DNA from: Azolla caroliniana
Lineage: Eukaryota; Polypodiophyta
Reading direction: 5' to 3'
Assembly: GCA_043228905.1 (NCBI GenBank)
Contig: JBHGNT010000049.1
Span: forward strand, 119,105-183,104
DNA length: 64,000 nucleotides
Part shown: in pieces, positions 1 through 11,051 of the stretch
Layout of the letters: each line of letters opens with the position of its first letter
Position numbering within the stretch: the stretch's first letter is position 1
Notes under the pieces: model-generated
What the model saw: the letters and a program-made list of their open reading frames with translations, nothing else
Databases searched by the model: none
What the model was told of the DNA's origin: nothing
Program-made: the position numbers and the translations under genes

Positions 1-1880
1 CGGAAACAGTCGAAGACTTCGCTCTTCCGCTCAATGAGGTAGATCCAAGTATGTCGAGTATAGTCGTCGATGAAGGAGACGAAGTATCGGCTCCCGCCAA
101 GGCTTACACTTTGTGCCGGTCCCCACAGATCCGAATGGATGAGATCGAGCTTGTTATGGCTCCAGTTCCGTTCGGTGGGGAATGGAAGCCGGTGTTGCTT
201 CCCAAGTTGGCAGGCTTCACAAATTTCAGCTCTCCGGCCGCTGAACTTCGGCAAACCGAAAACGACTTGTTTCGTTTGCAGGTCTTGAAGCCTCCGGTAG
301 TTGACATGGCCTATCCGCTTGTGCCATAGGTCGATGTCCGACTCGACCTTCTATCGTTTCGCGAACAGAGCGGTGCCAATGTTAGTGGTGTTGAGGATAA
401 ACATCCTCCCATCTCTACGGCCTTGCGCAATGACTTCGCCCTCATCCTCAATGAAGCACCCGAGGTGCGTAAACCGCACCTGCATCCCCTGGTCGACAAT
501 CTGACCGACGGACACCAGGTTCTTCGTGATCGTGGGAACGTGTAATACGTTCATCAGCTTCCCTTTCTGTCCGACGTGGCTTAGAGGGACTTCTCCGACG
601 TGCACGATTGGGTGAGGAGTGTCGTCTCCGGTTTCGACTACTCCTGGTTGATCCGGTTTCTCCAGAAAGGAGAACCACTCTTTGTGGCTCGTCATGTGGT
701 TCGACGCGCCGGAATCAACATACCACACTTCCTCCGTTTTGGAAGTGGTCTTCTTCATTGAGTTTGCCTTGTGATTCATCACCAAGGCTGGCCCCTTACC
801 GGCCTTTCCGGTTCCGGATCCTCCTGATCCGTTTGCGTAGTGCGAGTTTTGCCAGCCATCCTTACCGGTCTTGCCGGATCCGGATTTGTCCGAATCGGCA
901 CGCTTTCTCCAGCACTCGCTTTCCCTGTGGCCTTTTTTGCCACAGTACCAGCATTCCGTAGCGGATTTGTCTTGCCGGCCTCCGGCACCGCCTTGACTCC
1001 CCCTGCTTGTGGAAGTCCCGGAACTGCTGTCGGCACACTCATAGTGCCTCCGTTCCTGCTCTTGCCGGCCGCCTCCATTGCGTGCCGACCCACCTCTTCC
1101 ACCACGCCCACAGTGCCGATCCGTTCCCGTGTACAACATTCGGTTGTCCGGGGATGCACTAGTAGATGCACCGGCGTGGTTCTCCTCTACAAGGAGCATC
1201 GACTGTAAGTCAAAGAATGAGGGGGTATTCTCCCTTGTACACACCGCAGTCCGGAATGCTCCGAACTTGGACGCCAGGCCTCCGAGACATACCTGCACCA
1301 TCTCGTCTTCCTCTACGGTAACATTGATAGAGGCAAGCGAGTCGCAGATTTCCTTTATCCGGCCCGTGTAGTCTGCCACAGACATGTTCTTCTGTTGAAC
1401 ATTGCTCAACTCCTGTCTGAGTTGCAGCTTCCGGGCAATGGTGCTTGCGGCGAAAACCTTTTTCAGGTTCCCCCAAGCATCCTTTGGTGTCTTGGCGTCA
1501 CGGATGTGGCTGAGCAGCTGATCGCCGACACTGGACGCAAAGCAGTACATCACCCTGCTTGCCGCTTGTTCCCATACCGGGAAGTCCTTGTGTGTCGAGT
1601 CGGGCGCTGCATCATTCGCTCCTTCGACATAACTCCAGTACCCGTGTCCAAGCAGGTACTGGTGCATCTTGTAAGACCGGGATGCGTAGTTGCTCCTGTC
1701 GAGCTTCTCCATCGGGAGCGACGTAGCCATGCCTCTATCCATGTCTTCTACTGTGTCTGTTTTCGACTTGTTAGGGTTTTCTTCACAAGAGTAAATGTCT
1801 GCAGCAGAGGTTCTCAACCCTTGTGCTCTGATACCATGTAAACGTAAGTGTTTGCGGAAGCGTAAAACAGAGAACAACAA
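1..1880 (-). pseudogene. Ty1/Copia gag-pol, 5' part, in-frame stop
   Basis: This is the N-terminal half of a Copia polyprotein, read leftward and cut by the window edge. The open frame runs from 1880, but the upstream codons lie in the LTR and primer site, so the real gag start is probably the Met-Asp-Arg-Gly-Met codons near 1738 or 1727. In order it shows a UBN2-type gag, a CCHC zinc knuckle (CWYCGKKGHRESEC), an aspartic protease motif (DSGASNHM), then after an in-frame TAG at 353-351 the GAG-pre-integrase HHCC domain (HKRIGH, CEACQLGK) and the start of the integrase core (DLIHSDLWGPA). The frame is kept across the TAG, so this is a single nonsense codon and not a frameshift. The element is therefore probably inactive, although stop readthrough cannot be excluded from sequence. 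Confidence 0.93.
1825..1836 (-). other. Primer-binding site, initiator tRNA-Met
   Basis: The minus strand reads TGGTATCAGAGC directly after the LTR end. It is complementary to the last 12 nt (with CCA) of initiator tRNA-Met, the usual primer for plant Copia elements. The same 3' end is encoded by the tRNA genes of the array at 50.5-63 kb. Confidence 0.93.
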
Positions 1881-2239
1881 AGAGAGACAGAGAGGGAGAG
1901 ACAGAGAGAGCAGAACGTAATTTCAAAATTATATTAAGACTCTGTACACACACTGTGCTAAGTAGCACTGTTTATACAAGTCCTCTTGGGACTGACAGAA
2001 GTACCATGTACTTCAATGCTCACACAAGCATCTGACACTTACTACGAGACTATAGCTACCTAGTAGTCTATCCTATACTAGGCTTCCGATTGGACTTCCG
2101 GTTACGGATTGCACCCGGCCTCCACTGCTTGCCGGTTCGGTTGCTCACCGTTATACCAATCCGTTTCGCCCGATCCGTCTCGATTACCGGCTCCGGCTTA
2201 TTCAGCCGATCCGGCTTCGGTTGAGCTTGCCGCTCAACA
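1837..2239 (-). repeat. 5' LTR of Copia element
   Basis: On the minus strand this 403-bp segment starts TGTTGAGCGG and ends TTTACA, immediately before the primer-binding site. It has a TATA-like TATAAA (around 1970), CT-rich runs near its 3' end, and TG...CA ends, as expected of a Copia LTR. The partner LTR lies outside the window, so age and target-site duplication cannot be read. To its right is LINE sequence, so the element inserted into a LINE. Confidence 0.85.
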
Positions 2240-4070
2240 ATGTATAATCGAGGGAAGCAACGGTCACATTCTATTGGCTATAGTCTCTGTGACTATTTTA
2301 TAGATGTCGTTAAGCAAAGTTATTGGATGCCATTTTGAGATTTCATTACATTGAGCATATGATTTTGGAATCATATATATGATTCCTTTCGTCCATTCAT
2401 CGGGCATATTCCCTGTTGAGAAAATTAAATTAACTGCCCTAGTAAGAATAGGCCCCAACAAGTCCCAGTAATGCAAATAGAATACCACTCCTTTGGCATC
2501 CTTTCCAGGACACACATATTTACCCATGGATTTAGCCGATGTCCAGACTTCAGTGTCTGTAAATGGTTGAAGCAACTGGGAAGCCATTACATGAGTGACC
2601 TTTTGTTGTGTTGTTTCTAGTACAAGTTGTCTCTTATTAAGATCTTCCTCTGAGAAGGATTTAGCAGATAACAACTAATGGTAATATGTCATAGCTATGT
2701 CCTACATCTCAGAATCATCCGTTGTATAAGAACCATCAAGTCGTTTTAGGGTTTTAATAGATAGTGTTTTATACTTCTGTTTAAATTGACTGGAGAACTC
2801 TCTGTTAACCCTATCCTACTTCTGTGACCAAGAAGTTGTATTACATTGGTAGAAATACAAGCCTCTCGCATGTTTCTTTTCTTTTAAATTTCTTTTTATT
2901 TGTTGTAAATCGAGAGCAACATAGGTGAGGTTGTGTATTTTTCCAATAACTTTTGTGTTGCAGCCAATGCTCGATGCAAATTAGCAATCTGTGCATTGCA
3001 TCGATCAACTGAAGAGGCAACTATATTTATAAAGAAGCTCTTAACATCACGGATGGCATAAGTGATATCTCTGAGCAAAAAGGCATCAGAGAAGCTATAT
3101 TTAGACCAGATTTGGGCTATAGAAACTCTATGAGTTTCATCAACAAGCAATGAGGTTGGGATATGGAATTGCTTAAGGTAGGATCTTCTGGCGAATATAA
3201 TGTTTAACTTCAATGGATAACGATAAGAAGTTACCGTCCCGGCAATAATCCCCATAGATCTAGAAGCTTCCCAAAAAAAGCTACTAGCATAGAACCTATC
3301 CAATCGTGCCAAATTAGCTGCAACCACACTACCATTTGACCAGGAGAAATGAAGAGAGCCTTGCATTCAAGAAATGGAGTGAATATTCCATAGGTCCAAT
3401 AAACCAAAAGAGAAATAAAAGGAATCCCAAGCTCTAGCTTCTCGGCCTGTAATTGTACTAATTGAGCCTCCCCTTCTATCAGATGCTTCTTCAATCATGT
3501 TAAAGTCACCACCCACAAGCCAAGAATCTGCTAATCCTACGTATTCAGAAAGAGAAAACCAAAAGGAAGCTCTTTCTGAGGCTGAGTTAGAAACATATAG
3601 ATTTATAATACCAATCTTTTGAGGTCATATTTGAAGAATAAGAAACTATGCCCTTTTATTCAAAATAGTACTTGCCGAGACTATGATGGATGCCCATTGT
3701 TCTTTAATAGCCCTACATAAACCAGCTTGTCTACTATTTGGACCTATTGCTGGACCCAGAAATGTATCCATCTCCCTGGCATGATGGAACCATAACTTCG
3801 TAGCCTATGAGCGGACAAGTGATGCTCTTGCAAAAAAAGAATATCAATAGTACCAACATTAGGTGTATCTAGATTTGCTCATATAAGTCCTTTAAATCTA
3901 GGAAAGGCCTGACCCCCAAGGCCTTGCACGTTCCAGGAAAGGATATTTAACTTGTCCATACTACATATGATTTGAAGATGTCACTTTCTAAGTAGAACAT
4001 CCTGACAACTCTTCTTATCGCCCTCTTGAGCGTGGATTTGTCGCTTTCTTAGCAAGTCCTTCCCTGCATA
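2240..4070 (-). pseudogene. LINE ORF2 relic: endonuclease and reverse transcriptase
   Basis: This is the decayed ORF2 of a plant non-LTR retrotransposon on the minus strand. Near 3960 the frame opens with an endonuclease start (LNILSWNVQGLGG). At 3494-2896 come the endonuclease C-terminal part and linker (FSWSNGS, ARLDRFY). At 2674-2264 is the fingers/palm start of reverse transcriptase (ISKWHPITLLNDIYKIVTETIANRM region). Several stops and frame changes separate the pieces. The relic ends at the Copia LTR at 2239, which has inserted into it. Its ORF1 portion lies beyond the Gypsy element at 4071-6401. Confidence 0.85.
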
Positions 4071-4525
4071 TGTTAGAGTGATGATCTAATGTAAGCATAT
4101 GATAAGAATATAAGATATATGAAATAAGAAAGGAGAGAGAGAAAGAAGGATGCCGATCCACCCGACCACCCTCGAGCGAAGGGATCGAGACAGACTCGAG
4201 CCTCGATCGGTGTCCCATACCACCGTCGTGGCATCAAGTCGTACTTGGTGCTGGCGCGTTCGCTACAAGAGTTGACCCACCACAACGTCAGAGTCTCGAC
4301 GTAGTCAAAAGATGATGAAATGAGGGTAGCTAGGCCTCATATTTATAGCGAGACCCAAGGCCCCCAGGCAAGTTCACACTTGGCCTAATGGGTTGTCTCA
4401 ATCCCGAGGATTAGAAGTAATCCTCCCCTTCTTTACACTCTCGTTTAACCCTCACACTTAACCACATGTATAGAATACTACGGTAAATTCTCACCACGAG
4501 ATATTATATGGTCATGCCCGTAACA
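4071..4525 (-). repeat. 3' LTR of Gypsy element
   Basis: On the minus strand it begins TGTTACGGGC and ends CTCTAACA. It carries a TATA box (CTATAAATA, about 4338-4346) in the minus orientation. By eye it is about 90-95% identical to the LTR at 5947-6401, with scattered substitutions, which implies a moderately old insertion. Confidence 0.88.
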
Positions 4526-4541
4526 TACTCCCCCTCTTTAA
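4526..4541 (-). other. Polypurine tract of Gypsy element
   Basis: The minus strand reads TTTAAAGAGGGGGAGTA just before the 3' LTR, a standard plus-strand priming site. Confidence 0.8.
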
Positions 4542-4549
4542 AACATTGC

Positions 4550-4976
4550 ACTCTTGCAATGGAAAGTTAGGGAAGTTAGTTCTAAGAGTATTTTCGCGTT
4601 CCCATGTGGCATCTTTGATAGATTTATCCATCCATTTAATTTTAAATTCTTGAATTATTTTTGTACTCAGATTTTTTGTTTTAATATCGAGAATTCTTTT
4701 TGGTACATGTGGTTTAGAAGATAATTATTCAGAAGTAACCAGAGTTTCAGTTGTAATTGTATTGTCACCAGAACCTAGAAGTTATTTTAGACGACTTACA
4801 TGAAAAACTGAATGATTTTCAACGCCGTTGGGAAGAGCGAGACGATAGGCTGATGAACCAATGCGTTTGAGGACTTGAAAATGTCCACAAAACTGTGGGA
4901 CTAACTTAGCGCACTTACACGTAGACAATGTCTTAGAATTGTGGCCACCAAGACCCTTTCCCCAAAAAGGAAACAT
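4550..4976 (-). pseudogene. Gypsy pol C-terminal fragment
   Basis: A 64-codon open stretch at 4976-4782 encodes the end of a Gypsy integrase region (FCGHFQVLKRIGSSAYRLALP, FHVSRLK). Beyond a stop it is followed by a chromodomain-like tail. It is far shorter than a full pol of 1000 or more residues, so it is a deletion remnant. Confidence 0.8.
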
Positions 4977-5345
4977 TCGACTATAGAAATCACGTAATAA
5001 CTAATATACACATATGTATACTTATCACAAATGATCTCATTGTGGCATCGTATCCATGTAATAAGGGATGGATGTTGGATATGTGTGTCATAGGAGCGTC
5101 CTCACATGAAGTGGGTCAAGCTCTACGTTCTCAACATCATTGTGGCTATGATCGTTTCATTACGTAATGAAATCGAAGTGACCAACGGGGATGTCAACAA
5201 AAAAATTGTTATAAAAAGGATGGTGAGTATGTCATTCTCACAAAAATGTGAGGACGGCCACCAAGATCCTTTCCCCGAAAAGGAAACATTCGACTATAGA
5301 AATCACGTAATAACTAATATACACATATGTTACATACTTATCACA
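4947..5345. repeat. Internal direct duplication in Gypsy relic
   Basis: About 80 bp containing AAAGGAAACATTCGACTATA and the following AT-rich bases occurs at about 4947-5030 and again at about 5257-5345. The second copy carries a small insertion. This is a local duplication inside the non-coding internal region. Confidence 0.75.
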
Positions 5346-5932
5346 TATATACGATCAAATACGTATACATGTGACCACATATGCATATATTAAAAAATCG
5401 TAACATCAAATAGCCAATAGTGATGTAATCGAGATACGTAATCAAGGCATATAGCCTCTACGCACACGAAACATCCAAAAATAAGGGTTAATCGTAATAC
5501 ACAATTGAGGTATTGGCCTCTTATGCATATGACACCAAACACATATCATTTACTTAGAAATCGAGGTATTAACCTTATACACATACATAACATATGTATG
5601 TGAACGTAATATGCAATTGAGGTATTAACCTCGTACGCATACGATACGAATCACATATTAAATATATGTAAAATGAGGTATTGATCTCATACACATATGA
5701 ATACATTTTATATAACGAATCCATTACCACTACAACATCATTGAATCAATAAAGAAAAAACATATTGACTATACATTATTAGATTGGGAGAAGAAAGAAT
5801 AGAAAAAAACAAGAAAGAGTTACCGAAGTTCCTTTGTTGATTGCTATCTGGATCAAGGTCGACCGCACGTCGATCGATCACCATCAATCAAGAATACAAC
5901 AAAAACCAATAAAAGAAACATTAGAAACATAA

Positions 5933-5944
5933 GCTCTGATACCA
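5933..5944 (-). other. Primer-binding site of Gypsy element
   Basis: The minus strand reads TGGTATCAGAGC two bases after the 5' LTR, complementary to the initiator tRNA-Met 3' end. It sets the element's direction as leftward. Confidence 0.88.
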
Positions 5945-5946
5945 AC

Positions 5947-6401
5947 TGCTACAGTGATGAACTAATGTAAGCATATGATAAGGATATAAGATATATGAAA
6001 TAAGAAAGGAGAGAGAGAAAGAAGGGTACCGATCCACCCGACCACCCTCGCGCGAAGGGATCGAGACGAACTCGATCCTCGATCAGCGTCCCATACCACC
6101 GTCGTGGGGTCGAGTCGTACCTAGTGTTGGCGCACTCGCTACATGAGTTGACCCACCACAACAACAGAGTCTCGACGTAGTCAAAAGATGATGAAACGAG
6201 GGTAGCTAGGCCTCATATTTATAGCGAGAACCAAGGCCCCCAGGCAAGTTCACATTTGGCCTAATGGGTTGTCTCAATCCTTAGGATTAAAAGTAATCCT
6301 CCCCTTCTTTACACTCTCGTTTAACCCTCACACTTATCCACGTGTATAGAATATTACGGTAAATTCTCACCACTGGATATTATATGGTCATGCCCTTAAC
6401 A
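5947..6401 (-). repeat. 5' LTR of Gypsy element
   Basis: A 455-bp direct repeat of 4071-4525, starting TGTTAAGGGC on the minus strand and ending next to the primer-binding site. It has the same TATA-like box near 6216-6224. Confidence 0.88.
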
Positions 6402-7200
6402 ACAGACTTATGAACCCTATGCTCTTTGACAACCTTATCCAACACTTGGCCTACTGCCATATCCTTCGAGGATCCAAAATTGAAACCATTGGCCTCTTTC
6501 TTTGTCAATAACAATTCTACTTCCATTGTTTCCTTTTTCTCATGAAGAGTTTTTCCTTTGTTGTTATCAGTTGTAGGTATAGGTGCAACTTCCTCCAATC
6601 GTTGGATAGTGACAACCACCATCTTCTGCTGCCCTTGTAGCTCTAGCTTTCCTTGCTGAGCTATTTCAATCTCCATGTCATCTTCCTTTTGTTTCAATTT
6701 ATCGAGTGAGATTGTTTTAATAGGAAAACTTCCATACCCCACTTCTTGCTCTTCCCTTCTTCATTAAACTTTGTCTAAGGAGGGTGGAGGACCCCCTTAC
6801 CAATACTAATAATTTTTGGCCTTCTAATAGCCTCACCTTTCACTTTTTTGTTAAAAAAAATAGCCATCACCCATAAAGGATTTTCTTCATAAAGTTCTCT
6901 TACTATTGTAACACCGTATAATGATGATATGTTGCAGTAGTGATCACTTTCCTTTCCTTCAATAAAAAATAACGAGTCTCATTGTACTTTTGAATATTAA
7001 TATCGTCATAGCAATATAATAGAACTTTTACATGTCCAAACATAGATTTATCCTCTCTACCAAATCAATCTCCCTCTTTGGTATCTACATTGATGTGTAA
7101 ATAAATGGTTTAGGCACCACGCAAATCACACCTTCTTTAGGTAAATTCACTTTTGGCTTACTATGACACCAACCATGCGACTTTGATCCCATTTTCTTGG
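6402..7200 (-). pseudogene. LINE ORF1 relic
   Basis: A decayed minus-strand frame precedes the Gypsy insertion. The open part (6742-6380) is rich in Lys, Glu and Gln. Upstream, a Met-Gly-Ser-Lys-Ser-His codon run near 7190 starts a broken frame. Its order and orientation relative to the endonuclease start at about 3960 fit ORF1 of the same LINE. No zinc knuckle is clearly visible, so the assignment rests mainly on position. Confidence 0.5.
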
Positions 7201-9100
7201 GTTATTTAAAGTAGTTTCGTAACCTCTTAAAGTGAGTTCTTGAAATTTGGGTATAATGCTCGACATCGTCTGAATGATCCCCTATTGGGAGACATGGGTC
7301 GTCAATGGATCCACTCTCAAACCCTCTATTGCCCACCATCATAATGTAGCAATGAAATCTAATGACACAAACTTGTTTCTTTCTTAATGACAAAGAAGCT
7401 AAATAACCATCCATTCCAACATGTGGAAACAATGGTAGTGCATGTTTCTACAATTGATTTATTTTCGTATGTTTTAGAATGTGTGCTTGTACACATGTTA
7501 CAAAAGAGAGCATATAAAGGCAATGTTAATATTGAATGAACAAATTGCACTATGTTTTCTAGATTTCGCAAAGCTACATCTTTTTTTGTCTAACAAATGG
7601 TAATGATCACTTGCATAATGACATTCTTATGGTTTACATAATGATAGAATAACTTGGATTCACCTTATTTTTGCTCAAGCTTGACTGCCAAACTATTTAA
7701 AAACAATTGAACGGCTCGGTTCTTGCTCAAGTTGAGTCGTTGCTAAGTCCTAATTCATGGCCATAGTGTGCAATGCATCCACTCTTTCAGCCACTGAGCC
7801 GCAACTTAGGAATTTAACGTTGGGTGGTAGGTTTAACACTAACATCGTTTATTCCAATTTCTATGATTGGGAGAAAACAATCCTCACAATATGTAAGAGT
7901 ATTGCTTTCTCTCTTTTATGTGGAATACATGCCTCATGTACACCTTCCTTAGGGGTTTCATTGCATCATCTCACTAGCATACTTATGAGCTTAACAAAAC
8001 ATTTTCAATATATGATTCTATTATTCTAATCACTTCTATAAGTTTTTTAGATTAGGGTTTGGGTTAGTGTCAAATGACACATTTACTATCTTATAAATTG
8101 GACTCTCATTTAGGACACCTTTGATTGGTCTTCTTTAATGTCTCACCTCCTTGTTAATACCATTTCATTATCTATGATTATATTTATTGTTCTATTTGCT
8201 CTTCTTTAATTGGGGTTTAGTTAAGGTTAGAGTTGGCATTGTAGCTATTCAATGATAGTTGTCATTTTATACCACACATTGTTTAGTTGCATATATTGCC
8301 AAATAAAACTAATTTTGAATGATATGAAAGAATGTGATATTGAGTGGACCCGACACAACTTTTATCTAGGTAAATAAAGACTTTTGTACAAGACTATATA
8401 TCATCATTCATTTGTGGGGTTGTGCTTGTTCCTTGTGATATAGTTATTTAAAGGGAAAGGATCAAAGCATGAACAACATTGGCTAGTATTGTGTTTTAAG
8501 ATAATTGTATTGAACCTCATGACTTGTGATGGGCATATGGTCAAGCACCTGAAAATTTTGTGAAATAATCCAAATAATAAATCAACGTGGCCAAATGTGA
8601 AACTTTTGCGGTACAACAAATGGCCTTTTGCCCATCGCAAGGTTAGTAGTTACCATTTGACATTTTCAAGAACAATTTTGATCATCACCATGCAAAACAC
8701 TACTTGAAATTTGATATGGCACAAGATCATGTCTTGTGCCGCACAAAATTGGTTGAGTACCAACCAAACCATGCTTTTTCCATACTGTATGGAGCGCAAT
8801 TTGGTATTCCTTACCACCTTAGCCAAATCCGAATGTGCGGGACACCACATTGTTCAAGAACACGGTCACGTATGTTGCAACACAACATGTGTCCTATCCA
8901 AGGAGCACACCGACACACATGCGTTGTCGCAAAAGCAAGTTTGGGAACTCATATCCCGAACGTGTAGTTTGGCATGCGTATGCAAGTGTAGGTATCCGGG
9001 GAAGTGTCGAGCAAGAACATCCCTAGGAACAAATTAAACATTATAATGATTTGGGAGAGGCTCCTCTCTTTTAATTGAATGAACGAGTTTAAAAATTTTG
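7201..9100. other. AT-rich intergenic DNA
   Basis: No gene is supported here. Short open frames lack family motifs and splice context. The one notable feature is a run of small hairpins at 8718-8790, reported as a finding. Confidence 0.6.
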
Positions 9101-9324
9101 GCTTTCATTTGGAAGGAGAATGAGGGGAAGGTGAAAAGGACAAAAAGAAAGGGGGCGATGGATCATGGTGTGAATGGGCCCAAAAGAGGCGGTTATGGGA
9201 TTTTGGGGAGCGAGACGCTGGCCGTTGGATGGACCCTCAGATCGACGGCGGGAGGAGCTTGTTTAAAGGGGGAGCGACGACGCCCGCCGTTGGATCAGGC
9301 CCAGGATCTACGGCTCAGATGGAG

Positions 9325-9336
9325 GCTATTTATGCC
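9325..9336 (+). promoter_or_regulatory. TATA-like element upstream of 9582 gene
   Basis: CTATTTATGC lies about 255 bp before the chosen ATG. It is followed by a CTT-rich leader (about 9432-9480), a common arrangement in plant 5' untranslated regions. Confidence 0.5.
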
Positions 9337-9431
9337 CCCCCAGGCTCCTCCTCAATAATAATGCCTTTCAATCCTGCACCCATCGTTTCCGATTTTCTTC
9401 GCGTTTTGTTTTTTGTTGTTGCTTCTTTCTG

Positions 9432-9480
9432 CTTTCTTCTTCTTCTTCTTCTTCTTCTTCTTCTTTTTCTTCTTCTTCAT
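9432..9480 (+). repeat. CTT trinucleotide microsatellite in 5' leader
   Basis: An almost uninterrupted (CTT)n run lies in the presumed 5' untranslated region of the gene at 9582. Confidence 0.85.
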
Positions 9481-9581
9481 TCGCTTCTTCTGTGTATATT
9501 CTTCAGATCTCGACAACGCAGATTTCCATCGCTAGGCTCACCATTCCTTCTTGTCTTCTTTTGTCTGTTCTCTTCGAAGAT

Positions 9582-11051
9582 ATGGGACAACCTTCGCATC
9601 ACAAGCCCCCCCCGCCTCGTAACCCCGTCCTTCAGGTTTCCTCAAACTGGAGAGGAAAATCTCGCCTCAGAAACCCTAACCCTAATCCTGACCTTATCCC
9701 TAACCCTAACCTTAACCCCTCCCGCCGGCTGCCGAATAATCCTTTGCGTTCTGGTTCATGGCCTTGTGAACAAGTAATCCCTGGTTCTTCCTCATCTTCG
9801 TCTTCCTTATACCAGCCACCTCGCCTCAAAGATCTGCAATTCCAGAACAAATTGAAAGCGACGCGATTCTTCACCAACAATTCGAAGCGTTTTAATAGCA
9901 GAAGGAACGTCGCAGATGGTTCTTCTTCTGCACCAAGCTTCCATGGCGCCGTAGGCTTTCCTAACTCAGAAGTAATCTCTGCTTCTGTGCATAATAACAC
10001 GTATTCTGACTTGGTTCGTATTAGACCAGATGCCTACCCTAATTCAAAAGGAGTTTCAAAGAATTACTCTTCAAAAGGTGTTTCTAATTATGCTTCCAAA
10101 GCCATAGGCGTAGGTAGCGAGCTTCTCTCTCCTTCTGAGTTAATGGCGAGAGGAAATATCAACAATAGTAAGGGGAACGTTTCTCATTTCACAGGGAACG
10201 GCTCCTCAGCTTTCATGGTTTCTGGATCGAATTTTATCTCGCCTGCAGGAATGGTTATTGCACCTTCTACTAACTTTGCTACTAATGCCAATACTGATAT
10301 TGTTTCTGTAAGACCTCTCAATGATGCTTCAACATCTAGCAAAGGTAAAGCTAAAGCCAAGGGAAATGGTAAAGGAAACCGCAAAGGGAATGGAAAAACT
10401 CAGTATAATAAGAGAAGAAGACCTTTCAGACGATTTGCACCTATACGTGTTTCCCAAGCTCCTGCAGCTCCTCGTAACACTACCTCGTTCTTGATGAGAG
10501 CAAGGAAATCGGGAGGAATCACATCTTTTGTTTCTCCTAGCCCTGGTATGACCCCTGCCATATATGTGCAGACACCTGTTATGTCTCCTTTCCCACAGTT
10601 CACAGGTTTAGTTGATGAAGCTAATCAAGAATGGGGGGTGAATGGATATGGATCCATGAATGGATTGATTCGGCTTCGTTCCTCAGAGATGAATGGACGG
10701 GAAGATTGTGCTGATAATGACGATACCGAAAGTGAAGTAGAACAAGATGCTCAGTCTGTGCAGAAACTTGAAGAAAGACTAGATCATGATGTGAGTAGGT
10801 TTGTATTGACGTATCCAAATGATACTGATATACAGAACCTTGGACAGAACTTGTTAGAGACGAGGATGGATGATCAAGATAGCCATATCGCACACCTTGA
10901 AGAAGAGAATTTGGATCTTAAGGAGAGGTTACATGTGATGCAACAAGAAGTGGAAGATTTGAGGAGGAGAATGCAAGTTCTGGAAGGTGTAGGTGAGGAA
11001 GAAGAAGCTGATTCTACAGGGAGAATGACTGCTGACCTTTCTTGCTTATGA
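9582..11051 (+). CDS. Uncharacterised plant protein with basic tract and C-terminal coiled coil
   Basis: A single open frame of 489 residues starts at ATG 9582 (MGQPSHHK). The frame is open farther upstream, but only with non-ATG codons in the CTT-rich leader. No catalytic domain is recognised. Visible parts are an Asn/Pro repeat tract encoded by telomere-like DNA (about residues 30-46), Ser- and Asn-rich low-complexity sequence, a Lys/Gly tract and a basic cluster (KRRRPFRR, about residue 277) that could act as a nuclear or RNA-binding signal, an acidic stretch near 375-390, and a heptad-like coiled coil (HLEEENLDLKERLHVMQQEV, about 435-470). It probably represents a plant-specific scaffold-type protein, but function is not inferable. 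Frame length and ordered composition make it a likely real gene. A TATA-like box and CTT leader precede it. Confidence 0.8.
   Translation: MGQPSHHKPPPPRNPVLQVSSNWRGKSRLRNPNPNPDLIPNPNLNPSRRLPNNPLRSGSWPCEQVIPGSSSSSSSLYQPPRLKDLQFQNKLKATRFFTNNSKRFNSRRNVADGSSSAPSFHGAVGFPNSEVISASVHNNTYSDLVRIRPDAYPNSKGVSKNYSSKGVSNYASKAIGVGSELLSPSELMARGNINNSKGNVSHFTGNGSSAFMVSGSNFISPAGMVIAPSTNFATNANTDIVSVRPLNDASTSSKGKAKAKGNGKGNRKGNGKTQYNKRRRPFRRFAPIRVSQAPAAPRNTTSFLMRARKSGGITSFVSPSPGMTPAIYVQTPVMSPFPQFTGLVDEANQEWGVNGYGSMNGLIRLRSSEMNGREDCADNDDTESEVEQDAQSVQKLEERLDHDVSRFVLTYPNDTDIQNLGQNLLETRMDDQDSHIAHLEEENLDLKERLHVMQQEVEDLRRRMQVLEGVGEEEEADSTGRMTADLSCL
9669..9718 (+). repeat. Telomere-like CCCTAA repeats inside the coding frame
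   Basis: Several degenerate CCCTAA/CCTAA/CTTAAC units lie in a row and are translated in frame as an Asn-Pro repeat. Confidence 0.85.

Larger units (their letters stand above)
4071..6401 (-). mobile_element. Gypsy LTR retrotransposon, internally deleted
   Basis: Two 455-bp direct repeats (4071-4525 and 5947-6401) bound 1.42 kb. Read leftward, the LTR at 5947-6401 is followed by a primer-binding site for initiator tRNA-Met. The internal part ends with a polypurine tract and the second LTR. The only coding remnant is the extreme C-terminus of a Gypsy pol (FCGHFQVLKRIGSSAYRLALP, then a chromodomain-like tail ending in an ATWE-type motif). Gag, protease, reverse transcriptase and integrase are missing. 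The element sits at the ORF1/ORF2 boundary of a minus-strand LINE. The flanking bases (GCATA and ACAGA) do not form an obvious target-site duplication. Confidence 0.85.

Noticed and set aside
1825-1836. tRNA-Met-like string in LTR elements as a tRNA gene
   Set aside because: Only 12 nt match, directly after LTR ends; these are primer-binding sites.
8704-9037. Overlapping short frames at 8.7-9.0 kb as a gene
   Set aside because: Three frames overlap with no domain or splice context, and the region holds palindromes instead.
9492-9581. Upstream extension of the gene at 9582
   Set aside because: It starts with a non-ATG codon and lies in a CTT-rich leader.
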